Both the position numbers and the translations under genes were made by a program. From positions 1,984,001-2,048,000 of the forward strand of contig CP085829.1 of the NCBI GenBank assembly GCA_020809705.1: a DNA stretch of 64,000 nucleotides, read 5' to 3'. The notes below the pieces were generated by a model, which was not told the DNA's origin, did no database searches, and worked only from the letters and a program-made list of their open reading frames with translations. The DNA is from Calonectria ilicicola (taxonomy: Eukaryota > Ascomycota > Sordariomycetes > Hypocreales > Nectriaceae). Below, piece after piece: positions 1 through 10,330 of the stretch. Position 1 is the first letter of the stretch, and every line of letters begins with the position of its first letter.

Positions 1-1938
1 CCTTTCCATCAGAGGTGCCCGTCCGGTACAGGCGCTGGCTCAGCCTGGGTTTCTCGGTCTTTGGGCTCTTGGAGGTGCGAAACGTAGCGCCAATGCTGAA
101 CATTTGGTACGAAGTAGCACCGATGTACTGATGCATGGACATCATGTCAACGGCCAAACCAGTCACTTTTCCGCCGTCGTCGGGGGTGACCCAGGTCCAG
201 CAAGCTCTGCGATGTACCGTCCATTCCATGGAACCGAATGTAGCTGAGCGCCCAAGGTTGGTTCTGATCTGATAGAGAGTTAGAGACAGTTTCTTGAGGT
301 TCACCAGAGTCATGGTGAGTATGGATCGCAGCTTACCGACAGTGTACCGCCATGAGGGGGCTGAATCTTTTCGCCATCGGAGCGGTGTTCTATAGTCAGA
401 ATGGCGACGAAGGAAATGTACTCTCCAGGTCGTAGAGGGAAATATCTCGCATCATTGCGCACAAAGCCAACCGTCCGCGTCGTCTTTCCATGCACACGTA
501 TTCCGCGAAGGCCACCAAGATCAACAGAAACCGAGAGGCCGGTTGCGTAAGTATCGTCTTCTTCGAGTGGGAGATAACGGCAGAGGCGCCAGTCCGGAAT
601 ATGTGGAAGGCGACCTGGTCCGTCTATTGTGTCGACAATGCGAAATCTATGGTTGGGATTTATTTCAGGTTTGATGTCCCATAACACCTTGCTTGGCCAG
701 CGAGAAAGGTCTGCATCGCCAGGGTAGTCGAAGTCAACGCGGACCACCTTCAGATCCTAGGAGAATGTAAGTTGCGAGATCGACATGTGGGGCCACTCTA
801 CGACCTACATCATGCACAATGTGTAAAAATCGCGGAATGTTGCGACATCGAAGCGAACCATGCCAACCTTTACTCGGATCTCCCAACCAGGGTGAAGTAG
901 AACCGTCTTCATAGAGGAAGCGAATGGCCGAAACGCCATGTAAGCCTTGGACAAAATGCATCCCGCGGATGTTGTTTATTGTAACAGGGACTGCTATGAG
1001 CTGTTGTTGGTCTTCTTTAGGAGGGCTGAGGGCCAGGTCCACTCCGTGGATATAAGTGTTTCCAAACACTGAAATTGTAGAACCGCAGAGCCAGACTGTA
1101 GTACTGTATTGGAAGTCATCCAGTCCCCATGACAGCTTAATTGGCCGAAATAAAGCTGAGTCTTGGTCAATAAAAGGAATGAGTGATGATACGGTGTGAG
1201 ATGCAGCTAAGAGAGAGCCGACCAAAGACCCAGCAAGATGCTTTTGTATGCTCAGCCGTAACTCGGTTGGTAAGTTAGAATATCGAGCAAATAAACGAGC
1301 CAAATCTGTATCTGCGGCGGTCGGGACTGGCAAGACAGTGGATTCGAGTGATTCTTGGTTCTGGGAATCCATGGCACACGAAGGGAACATTCTCAAGGTT
1401 TGTTGGCCAAGTCGGTAGAGTGTTGTTAATGACAGCCGACGATAGATGCGGCGAGCCATTCTCCAGCAATTGACATGAACAAAAACCATGGGCATTGTCG
1501 AGTCACATGTGGGATCGAGGGAAGGGTATTTGCAGGCGGAGACAAGCCGGTTTCCGGAACCTTTGATTTCGAGGGGCAGTGGGGGATAAAAGAGGCAAAA
1601 CTGGTCGTTTCGGCGAGGATTGAGTACATGAGCGTGAACGTGGGGAGGCAGGTTGGCATCGGCGGCAGAATTCATAACTGTTCGAGGTCATTAGTAAATA
1701 AGGATTTCGTCGAGAGGGCGGTAGATTGTTGATTGGGCATCGCACGAGCAAAGACATGGGATCTCCAGTCTGGTTGATAGTCCCTCGGTAGATAACGTAT
1801 CCATGCATCGGTCCAGGGTAGGGCATCGCGACAGAGCACGCAGTGCAGCTGAACGGCAACGGTGAGTCTCGGGTGGGCTTCATTGTCAATGTCATGATAA
1901 TGTTCGGGCTTTGTGAATTCGGATACGGGAAACACCAT
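1..1938 (-). CDS. Uncharacterised fungal F-box-like protein, partial (3' end beyond window)
   Basis: Function unknown. Four exons join in frame: 1938-1746, 1677-809, 756-337 and 268 to beyond base 1, giving at least 583 residues. The first intron ends in a strong TACTAAT..CAG signal. The start at 1938 has a good context (GCAGCGATGG). An N-terminal CxxC-containing stretch (HCVLCRDAL) is followed by a Trp-rich segment. Near residues 220-255 comes LPTELRLSIQKHLAGS, which resembles an F-box helix, and then a beta-rich region. This layout recalls large, poorly characterised fungal families that carry an F-box-like motif and often act as SCF ubiquitin-ligase adaptors; the assignment is by resemblance only. 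The intron at 808-757 is the least certain join: without it the frame stops at 734. No catalytic motif is visible. The missing 3' end prevents a length comparison. Confidence 0.7.
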
Positions 1939-2188
1939 CGCTGCTGTCTTGTCTTGGAGAGGGTGAGGGGGATAAGTGGACAGTGTTCCTCGCCGGATGA
2001 GGGCACATATACATGCTGGGACATCAGCGAGAGAGAAGCAACAGAGATGCCAAGCAAGGGATGAGAGAAGTGGAATTGAGTTTTTTTAGATAAAGTTCAA
2101 GCAGAAGGAGAAAAAACCACCAGCGGTCTACGAGGCCAGGTTTTCAAATGATGGTGAGTCCCTGGAACTAATGATTGAGGGGCGAGTG

Positions 2189-2503
2189 CTAAGGCTGAAG
2201 TGCTTCTAGGGCAGGCTCCAAACGGCAAAGCGTTGGTAGTTGCGCCACCCCGGCTTCGAGGTGAGAAAACCGGGCCGTTTCACGAGGCATGGAAGAGGAA
2301 GACGGCGGTAATAAAGGAAAAAAAAAAGTGGACTGTGGTTGTGACTTGCGAGTCAGCATGTTCTGGCAGGATGCTAGGGTCGGCTTGACATGTGGACGTG
2401 GCTGGCGCATAGATGCGCCATGTGGTAATTGTCGGGATGCAGCGCCGGCGGATAGCAGCAGGGTGCCGGCGAACAGGGCGACGACGCCAATGCGCGCGCG
2501 CAT
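2189..2503 (-). CDS. Possible small secreted or membrane protein (doubtful)
   Basis: A 104-codon open frame begins with a signal-peptide-like stretch: two Arg, then a hydrophobic run (VVALFAGTLLLSAGAA). It then becomes polar and low in complexity. Just upstream on the same strand there is a textbook 3' splice signal (TTACTAACACTGACATTAG, ending at 2513). This could mean an intron in a 5' leader or an upstream coding exon. I recognise no homologue. The second half reads like translated non-coding DNA (runs of Phe and Ser), so the true C-terminus may be earlier through another splice. The signal-peptide-like start and splice site could be coincidence. Confidence 0.25.
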   Translation of the reverse strand: MRARIGVVALFAGTLLLSAGAASRQLPHGASMRQPRPHVKPTLASCQNMLTRKSQPQSTFFFPLLPPSSSSMPRETARFSHLEAGVAQLPTLCRLEPALEALQP

Positions 2504-2935
2504 GCCTTGGTCTAATGTCAGTGTTAGTAAGGTTATGGCATGTCGTGCCGTTGTCCTGCAATCAGCCCTGTGCGTCGTTCCAATGGACTTTGAATTGTAT
2601 GTGCCTAGCTTCTATGACCTTGTCACGCCTTTTGTTACTTGCTAGAGAGAGAGTTCAACTGGCCCGATTGCATATGAAGTTGGCAGCATAAAAATAAATA
2701 AACAAACAAAAAGGGTTTTTCCGAATCTGCCATCCATATCTATTTATGCACAGTATTTGGTATTTTTACAAGTTAATAGAGAGGTTTTGATAAGGAAAAA
2801 AAAAAAGGATACAGGGAGGGGGTATACAATCAATCCTTCAGGGGCTGCCGTACCTGAAGAAAGAGTGTCAAGTATATGTATTCAAGCGCATCGACATAGC
2901 ATACTACAGGGCAGCAAGCAGCACATCATACCGTC

Positions 2936-3180
2936 TACCCTTTCCCTACCTACAGGTCTCACCTCGTCCCGTCCCCGCCTTCCTATTCTTGGAATCTGCC
3001 CCCACCACCACCACCTCCCCAAGACAGCAAGAGAGCCATATCGCGCGCTCCTTCCCTCTCATCCTCCGACTGACCTCTGCTCGTCTTTTGCCTCCCGCTC
3101 GCCTCGCCACGTCCTGCCCCGACGCGCGCACAAGCAACCCACGGACATCACATCCGCCACCTGTAGCAACTTCCCGGTGA
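2936..3180 (+). promoter_or_regulatory. C/T-rich promoter or 5' leader tract of SNX3
   Basis: The plus strand is dominated by C and T with many CCACC and CTCC words, ending about 100 bases before the SNX3 start. Pyrimidine-rich tracts like this are common around transcription starts of filamentous fungal genes. No individual factor site is claimed. Confidence 0.45.
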
Positions 3181-3282
3181 ACCCCGGCGACATCCCCCTT
3201 CAACACCGCAAAGCTGGCGTCCGAGCAGGATCCTGGCCGCAGTGCCGGCACCGACTCCTCCCCAGCATCTCCATTCGCCAAG

Positions 3283-4004
3283 ATGCCAGACCTGCACCGG
3301 CCCATCATGCAGGCCATGCCAGATAATCGCCAGCAGAGCTTCGACGAGATCTACGGCCCGCCCGAGAACTTCCTCGAGATTGAGGTGAGTGTCTCTGGCG
3401 CATCCCTCCGCTCTTGACCTTGACTCGCTCGCACTACCCCTCCAGCTCGTCATGAGCAGCAGAATAGTGTCGCATGCCCACCACCACACCCGCCATGTCG
3501 CATCCGGCCCTTCCAGTACTGGCCCCAACTTGTTCCTACGCTGACTCTCTGCTTGCTCTCCAGGTTCGCAACCCCCGAACCCACGGCATGGGCCGTCATA
3601 TGTATACCGACTACGAGATTCTCTGCCGCACAAACATCCCCGCCTTCAAGCTGCGACAGAGCAGCGTCCGCCGCCGCTACTCTGACTTTGAGTACTTCCG
3701 CGACATCCTGGAGCGCGAGAGCGCTCGCGTTACCATTCCCCCACTTCCTGGAAAGGTCTTCACCAACCGTTTCAGCGACGACGTTATCGAAGGCCGTCGC
3801 GCCGGTCTGGAGAAGTTCCTCAAGATTGTCGTGGGCCACCCGTTGCTGCAGACGGGCAGCAAGGTCCTCGCTGCGTTTGTCCAGGGTAAGAATGCCCCCG
3901 AAGCGCGAATTTCGCTCTACAACCTCATTTGTAGCTTCTCATTCAGTCCATCGGTTTACTAACCCTTCTCTCTAGACCCCAACTGGGATCGTAATGCATG
4001 GTGA
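3283..4004 (+). CDS. SNX3: Sorting nexin-3 (PX-domain protein, retromer cargo adaptor)
   Basis: Three exons (3283-3384, 3564-3885, 3976-4004) encode 150 residues, close to the usual length of fungal SNX3/GRD19 proteins. The PX domain fills residues 33-140. It contains the PI3P-binding segment RRRYSDF at 70-76, the proline loop PPLPGK at 93-98 and the basic helix RRAGLEKFL at 112-120. PX proteins of this group bind PI3P on early endosomes and help retromer return cargo to the Golgi. The short tail ends DPNWDRNAW and is encoded mostly by a 29-base last exon. Splice sites are GTGAGT..CAG and GTAAGA..TAG. If the second intron is retained the frame continues for about 28 different residues before a stop. 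The start chosen is the first in-frame ATG; a second one lies 11 codons later. Confidence 0.95.
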
Positions 4005-5227
4005 CCCCGTCGCCTAATATGGTCCCTCTTTACTATGTCCTCTCCGGCCTCTACCGCTCCCTCTCCCATGTCCGGAGCCCCCCGGAAGTTGCGCAAGCGG
4101 CAGCGTCTCACACACCAACGAGACGCCTCTCTTAGTCACTTATGTACCACTCTGTAACCAATTTTGAGGGATTGGGCTGCAGAAAGAGAGACACTGTAAA
4201 TGGAGAGAGGGACGATATGGCACAACAACACTAACCTCTTGGTTTCTCGTTTCCACTTGTATATATCCCACGGCGTGCATCTTGTCTGGGCCGCGACAAA
4301 GCCGGTCGCCTTCTGCCTCTGCTGGTTGCAGATGCTTTCATCTTGCAGTTTTTGTTGGACAACATCTACTTTTCCAGTAGCATGATCACTATCTTGGTGA
4401 AAATCGTGTCTTTTATTTCTCGAAAGAAGGCGTTGCTTGGACCGCCCTTTCTTGTCTATGTTTGTTTGCAAAATTTCTCCTCATTCTTGCCTGGCATGGA
4501 TATTATCTTCACTATCCAACCCCCCAGAAACGCTCGCATGTAAGAGAAAGGAACCGTTGAAGAAAAAAGGGGTGGAAAAGAGGTAGCGGACCTTGGGTGG
4601 GAGGTCTCGTGTGTTCGGATCCAGATTGCCCACTAATTCATGTGATTAAACGGAAAAACTTTCTTAGCGGGAGTTGGAAGTCTCATAATTCCTATGCGTA
4701 TTCATTTTTTGGTGGTGGTACATGAAATATATAAAGTGATGAGTGTTCTCTGCGGAGAACAATACCAACAAACGTGCAAAACAGCCACAATGCGTCCCTA
4801 GTTATACAATGTTTATGCGAATGTTGTGAGTGTACCATGCATCCTAGCCTACAAGCCTGCCAAACGCCGCAAATACGGAGACGCTCTTTCCGCCTGGACT
4901 TTTTCTATCATTTCCTTCCCCAGCGTGATATTCGTGTTAGAGCGTAGATTTTTTCCCCGGTGACAGTGATGTCTCCAGTCATGAGTGTGAGATGGGGGGG
5001 ATGTTAATATACAGGGGAATGCAGTATTTCTCAAAAGGGTGACCCAAGTCTAAAAACCTTGGCTATTTGTTCCCTTTTCGAGTGTTGGTGTTACAAGTGA
5101 ATGAGGCAATGCCTCAAGGATCATGCACTCCATTTTCGTCATGGTTGCAATTAATGTCGTTAGTAGTTCGTCTTTTCTTTCATAGTTGCCGTTGTTTGAT
5201 GTCGTATTTTTCTCATGCTTCTCTTTT
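4005..5227. other. Convergent 3' regions of SNX3 and RIM2
   Basis: Both neighbours are transcribed towards this stretch, so it should contain two 3' untranslated regions and terminators. The sequence is mildly T-rich and has no protein-like open frame. I see no repeat or RNA gene. Confidence 0.6.
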
Positions 5228-6557
5228 TTAAGCAGGTGTGTTGAAGAGGCGCAGAATGCCTTCGTACATGCCAAACATGATGGCGGCGCTGGGCACGGTG
5301 CGCATGAGATGAGGAGTAAGACCGCCGTAAAGACCCATCAGGCCCTCCTCAACCCAGACAAGCTTGAAGCACTGGATGAGGCCAGTGTATTTAGGCAGGC
5401 CGTTGTCCATGGGGGCTTGTCGTAGTCGTGTTCGAGCAACCTAAAATTTGGAATTAGTATATTTTGAGATTCGGTTGTTGGGTGTCATACCTCGTGGGGA
5501 TAAGCAATAATGGCGGCAACCAGCTTTGCACCACCGGCAGCGCCAAACTTGCCGGTCCAGTCAACAGTCTTGTCCCACCATGTCTTCTCCTTGCCGCTCT
5601 GGACAATCCTGGCCTCTCGTTTGGCGAGGGAGACCTTCATTTGTTCGTACAGCATCCAGTGCATCGTAGATTCGACGACGCCAAGGTAGCTGGCGCTCAT
5701 TCCACGATACAGGCTCCTGACGCCTTCATCTCGGATGATCTGGCGCACACAGTCGAAACTGTTGCGGTATTGGCGAAGCTGGGCACCACCGCTACGTTTT
5801 GCAAGGTTCTTATCGAGCTGTAGGCGAGTTTTGACCATCCAGATGGGGTTGGTGACGGTGGAAGTGACGACGCCTGCGGCAACACCCGCCGAAAGATGTA
5901 CCCAAGGAGCCTCCTCGCCATTGTTGGCGTACTGAGAGATGATACTCTTGCCGTTGCCGTAGACGTAAAAGTTGATGCTTCGTGCGGGAATGACACCGAC
6001 AAGGTTGGGGCCGAGGCCCTTGAAGAGGGCGCGCCACCCCTCAATCTTGTACACAGAACCGAGAATTTGAAGTGTTTCGCTTAGGTGATAGACGGCGGCG
6101 CGGGCGGGATTCAAGCGGCCGAGGACTTGCGCCTGGGCTTCACGAGAGGCACGGATTTGAGCTTGGTAGAAATCGGACTGTAGTCGGGTCTTTAGGACAT
6201 CGAGGGGTGCGGTGAGGGCTGCAGCAGTCATGCCACCAACACTAGAGAGAGATGGATCAGTTTTTTTTTTTCTTTCGCTGGGTGATGTGAAGTTTCAATT
6301 CAAGAAACAATTTGGCTTCCGAAGAATTTTCAGATGACGTACCCTCCAGCAACCATATGTACCCATGATTTGGCAAAGGGCAAAGCCTTTACATTTCCTT
6401 GCACAGGTGTGTCGTCGGGGATAACATCGCCCGTCTCTCGTGATTGAATGAGAGCAGGGTGATCTTTGGGAACGGTAGAATGATGGAATGGTCTCTCGTC
6501 GCGACCAGCGACGAAAGAATTAGGCTGAGGCATGGTCATTTGGGAGGCTGCCGTCAT
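5228..6557 (-). CDS. RIM2: Mitochondrial carrier, RIM2 pyrimidine-nucleotide type
   Basis: Exons 6557-6343, 6241-5491 and 5440-5228 give 392 residues. The protein has three mitochondrial-carrier repeats, each with its signature: PLDVLK at 84-89, PIWMVK at 204-209 and PHEVAR at 320-325. The Trp in the second signature is typical of the nucleotide/folate-like branch. Yeast Rim2 exchanges pyrimidine nucleotides across the inner membrane and affects mitochondrial DNA and iron metabolism. The long hydrophilic N-terminus (about 60 residues) and the extended insertion after the first signature also fit Rim2. The second intron (5490-5441) splits the third signature just after its Glu codon. The first ATG is used; further in-frame ATGs at codons 7 and 9 would shorten the protein only slightly. 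A different nucleotide specificity cannot be excluded from sequence alone. Confidence 0.92.
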
Positions 6558-7579
6558 TGCTCGTCTTGGGTTTGCGTCGAATTCGAATTTTTGAGCTGTG
6601 TTGTCGCAGCGATTTTGCGCTCGGAGTGGGCGGTGATGGCCGCAATGTGGTGGAGGGGTTTCAGCTGCTCCGAAAAAAAAAAAAAAAGAGTAGCAGGCTA
6701 TTATTAATTCATATGCATGATTCGAGTAAAGGAAGATGGAATTATCACAATTTGGCTTGCAGGAGGAGGAATATGAAGGTTGGTGGAAATGGATAGTAGG
6801 AGGAGAAAAAAATTATTTAGATGAATAATTCGGCGTTCATGCACATGGCAGGAACAACAAGGTAGGTAGAGCAATTGCCCAAGGCGCCCTCACGTTGGGG
6901 CCGAGAAACTAATTGGAATCAACTTTTTTCGACGCGCGAAGCGGATTGGCTACACGCGCCAGAAGCCCATTTGACCACTCGGAGTGGGTCCAGTGGCCCA
7001 AGTTGAAGATCTCGGTCCGTACTTTGCGATTGGCTAGACAGGGTAGTACAGTGGCTCTGAAAAGGCTCGCTCCATCACCAGGTCTCTGAAAATTCAGAAA
7101 TTTGAACAACTGGATATGGTTATTCCAAAGGCCAAACAAACATTGGCTGAAACCAATAAGCTAAAAACATAGTTAATTGAATATTTACCAATTCACAATT
7201 TATGTTATAGTTTTGGCAATATAACTGCCACTAAAAAATACGCAGTGAAGATCAGTGGCCGAGTGAAACTTTTTCGAAGCCACTGGACTACGCTAGTTTG
7301 GCTGTTGGATAACCGGTTGATCACATATTCATATCATACCAAGGGTAACGCAAACTTCTCAATTCATACGTCGTCAATTCATTGGAACTAGCATGTGTGT
7401 TCAACAAAAACAGCTATGCATCGGTGTATGGAAACCATGTACTAGGTCGTCCATACTTGGTTCCTGGTATATCAAAGAACACAAATTGTACGCCTGCCCC
7501 ATGCAACCACCCCAAACCGGACCGCATAAAACATATCTCATTTCCCGTTCCTTTACATTCGTCATAAAATATGTGCCAA
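6558..7579. other. Upstream region of RIM2 and 3' region of the Zn2Cys6 gene
   Basis: Non-coding. Near RIM2 there is a 14-base A run at about 6674. The middle (about 7130-7400) is more A/T-rich than its surroundings. The open frames here have no protein-like composition. Confidence 0.55.
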
Positions 7580-9029
7580 TTACGACTCCATGGGCGATGC
7601 CGCCATCGAGCCATCAGTGCTTGGAGGCGCAGGAACATTTGCTGTCACCAACTTGGTTGGCATCATCACCATTGGGGCACTGTGACCCAATGGGAGCATT
7701 TCAGATGACCGATCAATGATATCAGCTCCGAGGTGTAGACCAGACCCAAGGCTCATCCGGTGGTGCCTTTCAGGGCCCAAGTCAAATCGATTCATCAAGA
7801 CAGATATAGGTGGTTCCAGTGTTGTCAATGGGGCGCCTTCTCGACTTGACGGCCTGGAGCCACCATCCTTGAGCACTGCCAAAGTTGTCGTGGGAGACCT
7901 GTCGCCTGACCTACGACTAGGTAAATGTCTGTCCTCGAAGCGGCCCATAATACCATCTCGCGCCTCGGAAATGTCAGATTCAACATCCCCCTCGCTCTGT
8001 GTAGAGTGGATGTTTTTCGTCTGCAGATCTTGCTTGATCTTCTCTGCTTCGTCATCCGTGACCGTTTTCCAGCTGCACTTGGCGTGCTTCTTGGTGCATC
8101 CGACGCAGGCCGTCAAATGCTTTACACATTGGATCTTGAGTCGGCGACATCTATCGCAGGGAGGGTTGATGTCGTCCCCTTTACCCAGCTGGTCAATTCG
8201 TTGCGTGATTAGCGACCGCAGCGCTTCGGCTCGGCTGTTTGCAACATTTTGACCAGCAGCCTCCATAGTGATTGAGTTGTGGCGGCCGGACGAATCCCCT
8301 CTGGCGCTATGCAATGGTGAGCGCTGACCTGTGCTACCTAGTGACAGCCCGGCAGCTGAAGCAGATCGGGATGGTGGCGTAGAGGCTGAGGCAGCAACAA
8401 ATTGTTGCAAAAGATCTGCGTGGAGATCAAAAGATTGGCCAAAGTTGACGGTACGCTGACTCTGGTTGGATGGGGAGAACCTGGACGAAGACCCATCTTG
8501 CACATTGCATCGGCGCTTAATGTCTTGCTTTCGCTGGCCGAGCTTGTGGTTTAGAATTCGGGCTCTGGCTGCGACTTCATCGGCCTTTTTGTATAAAATT
8601 GAGGCTCTCTGCTCCAGGATATCCAATGTCGCCAGCTCCGCCATCTCATCCTCTTCGAGGGGTTGGCCAAGAGGGAATCGGTCCAGGGCACCGGACCAGA
8701 CTAGACGCCAATCATCCTCAGTGATCTCGACTTGCGTCCCATTGATGATCAACTGGCACCATCGGGAGCCGTCGGGCTTTTGAGACAAGTTGTAATCCTT
8801 TGGGTTGGATCGGGCATAGCTGACAACATCCAACCAACCAATGGGTTTAGAAAACGGCTGAGATTGGCATGTCTTGATAGGCCCGTCAAAGAATTTCTCA
8901 ATGCCCCTGAGGAGTCGAGGACCGGTGAGCTTGGCGCCAAGATTAATGGCTAAGCTCTCATGGCGGTCTAGTACGTCTGTTCCGGTTGATCAGCTTACTT
9001 GTTAGATCAATCATGGTGGAGATAGTCAT
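7580..9029 (-). CDS. Zn(II)2Cys6 protein with a central zinc cluster
   Basis: Two exons, 9029-8999 and 8949-7580, give 466 residues. The six cysteines lie at about 275, 278, 285, 292, 295 and 302 with the canonical spacing CX2CX6CX6CX2CX6C, so this is a fungal zinc-cluster DNA-binding domain. Unusually, the cluster is central, not N-terminal. It follows a conserved-looking region (about 10-155) that includes GPRLLRGIEKFFDGP, a Trp-rich segment (DDWRLVWSGALDRFPL) and an acidic, probably coiled-coil helix (EDEMAELATLDILEQR). The C-terminal third is Ser/Pro-rich and probably disordered. I see no fungal_trans middle homology region. The first exon (10 codons plus one base) is inferred from a GTAAGC..TTAG intron that keeps the frame open. 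A start at the internal ATG (9014) is also possible. Targets are unknown. Confidence 0.83.
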
Positions 9030-9949
9030 GTCAAATACTTTCGTACTCGCCGATGAGGCCAATGATTTCTGAAAAAGTGTCACCATCGCCCTGGATGAGG
9101 TTTATGTAAGATGGACTCGTTCTTGGTAGATAGTGGATAAAGCCTTGACGTCCAGTTAGCATATCGTTCCGATAGATAAATTTTTGCCCATAAATCAACA
9201 ACAACAGAATGGCAACTACAAGGCACACGATATCAAGCATGTTCAAAGGCAGCAACCATTAGACGGGCTGGGAGCTGATGAGCACTGCCCACCCTCAATG
9301 GTGAACACATGCAGTCATTGTGGGCACCAAAGGCAGTGGATATCGCGAAGCGCAATTCACAGGCAATGGATGGGCACATGAATGGGTGTTGGAAAGGGCG
9401 ATCCCTGTCCCATGCTACAGAAACAACATGTCCATTGGGGCATGAGATAGTGGGCGAAGCATTCTTGGCACACGGGACATACCTTGTTGAAGTGGGGTGT
9501 GCGCATGCTGAGAGCGTCCAGGCTGGCCACCGGCATCGTTGACATCACGCTTTCGCTTTTGATGGTCTGACTCCATAGCATGGGCCATGTGCGTGTAAGT
9601 GCGGCGGCGGTGGTGACGACCAAGAAGGACTTGATGGTTTTAATCACAGTGGTCTGGAACGGCAAGGGGACCTCTTGCGCTGAACAAGTGCGCCTCAGTT
9701 GGCTGTTTGTCCAAGTGAGCACTCTTGGCGCGCGCAGAGTACACAGGGCTGTGTGGGTATCTGGTGGCGTGCAAACTGCACCTAAGAATGGCCAGAGAGG
9801 ACCACAAGTGGGTGAGATATTTGTGGGATTGTGGGCACCAGAGGTGTTGCGATGCGGGATGTGGCGGAAAATAGAGTTGAGTCGAAGGCGACAAGATGAA
9901 TGAAAATGAGGAGGAGGTGAGGAGAAAGTAGAAGAGAAGGAGAATTGGT

Positions 9950-10020
9950 GGTGAAGGTCAATGTGACGGTGAGGGTGAATGCGAAGGTGAATGCGAGGGC
10001 GAAGGTGATGGGGAGGAGAA
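9950..10020. repeat. Degenerate hexanucleotide repeat (GGTGAA-like)
   Basis: About ten imperfect six-base units of the GGTGAA / GCGAAG type lie in tandem on the plus strand. On the minus strand this would be translated as an alternating Thr/Phe/Leu/Ala string, which explains a long spurious open frame there. It lies in the probable leader or promoter of the leftward Zn2Cys6 gene. Confidence 0.6.
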
Positions 10021-10224
10021 AAAGGAGGCCACGGCGTTGGTTATAGGAGATGCATGGCGAAGTTGAGGTGTGTGTAACTTGAGAATCTTTGATGATGAGT
10101 CTGATGAGAGTTTGCGATGGCTGAAGAAATTTGTCCTCTTGCTCCCCCTTCCACGGCGTAACTGACGCGGTGCAGTACGTCCTCGACAAAAGTTCTGGCC
10201 TAGACTCTTCTGTAATGCAGCTGG

Positions 10225-10330
10225 CACAGGTGCTGTGGCAAAAAGAAAAGAAAGGGCGAGGAAGAGAGAGAAAGGAGAGAATGTAAGAAGATGCAGACAG
10301 CGATGGCCTGGGATAATAAGGGAGCGACGT
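10225..10330 (-). promoter_or_regulatory. C/T-rich tract (minus strand) upstream of the Zn2Cys6 gene
   Basis: The plus strand is almost pure purine (AAAAGAAAAGAAAGGGC and GAGGAAGAGAGAG words), so the minus strand is pyrimidine-rich. This is the orientation expected for a leftward promoter. It lies about 1.2 kb from the proposed start, which would imply a long leader. Confidence 0.35.

Larger units (their letters stand above)
1939..3282. other. Divergent intergenic region between the F-box-like gene and SNX3
   Basis: This region separates two divergently transcribed genes and should hold both promoters. It is non-coding apart from one doubtful small open frame on the minus strand (2189-2503). 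The half near SNX3 becomes C/T-rich on the plus strand, as is usual upstream of fungal genes. A few A runs (for example near 2322 and 2795) are the only simple repeats. Confidence 0.6.

Noticed and set aside
9031..9255. Short frame with a hydrophobic N-terminus just before the Zn2Cys6 gene
   Set aside because: It ends two bases before the proposed start and does not splice into it in frame; kept only as a possible upstream ORF.
9357..9722. Minus-strand frame with a CPVCQEC..CCFC cysteine pattern
   Set aside because: It suggests a zinc ribbon, but the surrounding residues fit no family I know and no splice model extends it.
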